Below, piece after piece: positions 63,728 through 64,000 of a stretch of 64,000 nucleotides of DNA. A program made the translations under genes and the position numbers. Source of the DNA: Nocardia aurea (lineage in GTDB: Bacteria > Actinomycetota > Actinomycetes > Mycobacteriales > Mycobacteriaceae); assembly GCF_003123685.1 (NCBI RefSeq), contig NZ_QCYJ01000020.1:1-64000 (forward strand), in the 5' to 3' direction. Below the pieces are notes generated by a model. That model saw only the letters and a program-made list of their open reading frames with translations. It ran no database searches and was not told the origin of the DNA. How positions within the stretch are numbered: position 1 is the stretch's first letter; the number at the start of each line of letters is the position of its first letter.

Positions 63728-64000
63728 TTAGGTGCGGGTGTCGGCGATGGAGGCGCGGACCTTGCGCCGGATGGCGTCGATGTCCTCCTCGTCGGCGGGT
63801 GCGGGTGGGGTGGCGTTGCCCGCGGTGAAGTCCCCGCCGGAGCGTGGCGTTATGGGGGTGGCGGCGAGTTTCGGGTTCGCTGTCAGTGCGTCGGTGACGA
63901 GGGTGTCGAGGTGTGTGGTGAAGTCGGAGGCTTCGGGGTCGAGGGCGCCGAGGGCGCCGGTGCCGCGTAGGTAGGGCATGAGCAGGGCGTGGTCGGCCTT
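63728..64000 (-). CDS. phage scaffolding protein, C-terminal part
   Basis: The last 90 codons of a gene entering from the right edge. The sequence KADHALLMPYLRGTGALG is followed by acidic and disordered residues and a basic terminal helix (EDIDAIRRKVRASIADT). Placement right before the capsid gene and the low-complexity content suit a scaffold protein. The N-terminus is outside the window. Confidence 0.6.
   Translation of the reverse strand, partial: KADHALLMPYLRGTGALGALDPEASDFTTHLDTLVTDALTANPKLAATPITPRSGGDFTAGNATPPAPADEEDIDAIRRKVRASIADTRT

Overview
The window is high-GC actinobacterial DNA. A CYP125-type steroid P450, an antigen-85-like secreted esterase, a DUF3145 protein and an NDMA-dependent alcohol dehydrogenase together suggest a mycolic-acid actinomycete, most likely Nocardia or a near relative. 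The genus is an inference; no rRNA or other marker gene is present.

Left third (1-23.5 kb): chromosomal backbone. After the tail of an IS5-type transposase come a secreted lipase, DUF3145, two class-C beta-lactamase-fold serine hydrolases, an alcohol dehydrogenase behind two KstR-like palindromes, a DinB protein, a phosphotransferase, a fused PabAB aminodeoxychorismate synthase, a TerD protein ending in an HNH nuclease, an NmrA-type oxidoreductase, a TetR regulator beside CYP125, an inverted pair of small membrane protein genes, a TerD-vWA protein, the antigen-85-like esterase, a TetR regulator divergent from an SRPBCC gene, a DHFR-like reductase and two small secreted proteins.

Junction (23.5-25.9 kb): two direct copies of about 116 bp, each holding a tRNA 3' end and its terminator, flank an IS1634-like element. 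The right copy extends into the anticodon arm of a tRNA-Thr(UGU)-like sequence and looks like an att scar. A tRNA-Gly 5' half at 36.06 kb marks a second junction, and a related 57-bp block lies beside both tRNA scars.

Accessory island (25.9-46.0 kb): the main discovery is a tightly spaced plus-strand array at 27.2-35.5 kb. It encodes a small two-helix membrane protein, two paralogous STAND/NB-ARC NTPases with 42-residue TPR arrays, an EACC1-like protein and a caspase-fold protease. Four of the five proteins carry copies of one short motif, roughly R-S-V-A-V-G-x-D-A-x-x-I-[SQ]-T-G-D, at the N-terminus of the STAND proteins and at the C-terminus of the membrane and protease proteins. This fits a self-assembling NLR-protease immune or cell-death system in which the motif joins sensors to effectors. 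A membrane pentapeptide-repeat protein lies just upstream. Next come a recombinase remnant, a putative PD-(D/E)XK protein, a single-chain Type ISP restriction-modification enzyme, a zinc-ribbon protein and an unrecognised overlapping gene pair.

Right third (46.2-64 kb): late genes of a siphovirus-like prophage on the minus strand. Read from the right edge leftwards they are scaffold, capsid, connectors, tail terminator, major tail protein, frameshifted tail chaperones, tape measure with lysozyme domain, minor tail proteins, a two-domain endolysin, a holin-like protein and further tail-region proteins. Cargo-like genes interrupt it: an AlbA_2 protein on the opposite strand, a DUF4760 protein and a metallo-beta-lactamase-fold hydrolase. 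One minor tail gene is split by a frameshift at a perfect 20-bp hairpin. Integrase, terminase and the right att site lie outside the window.
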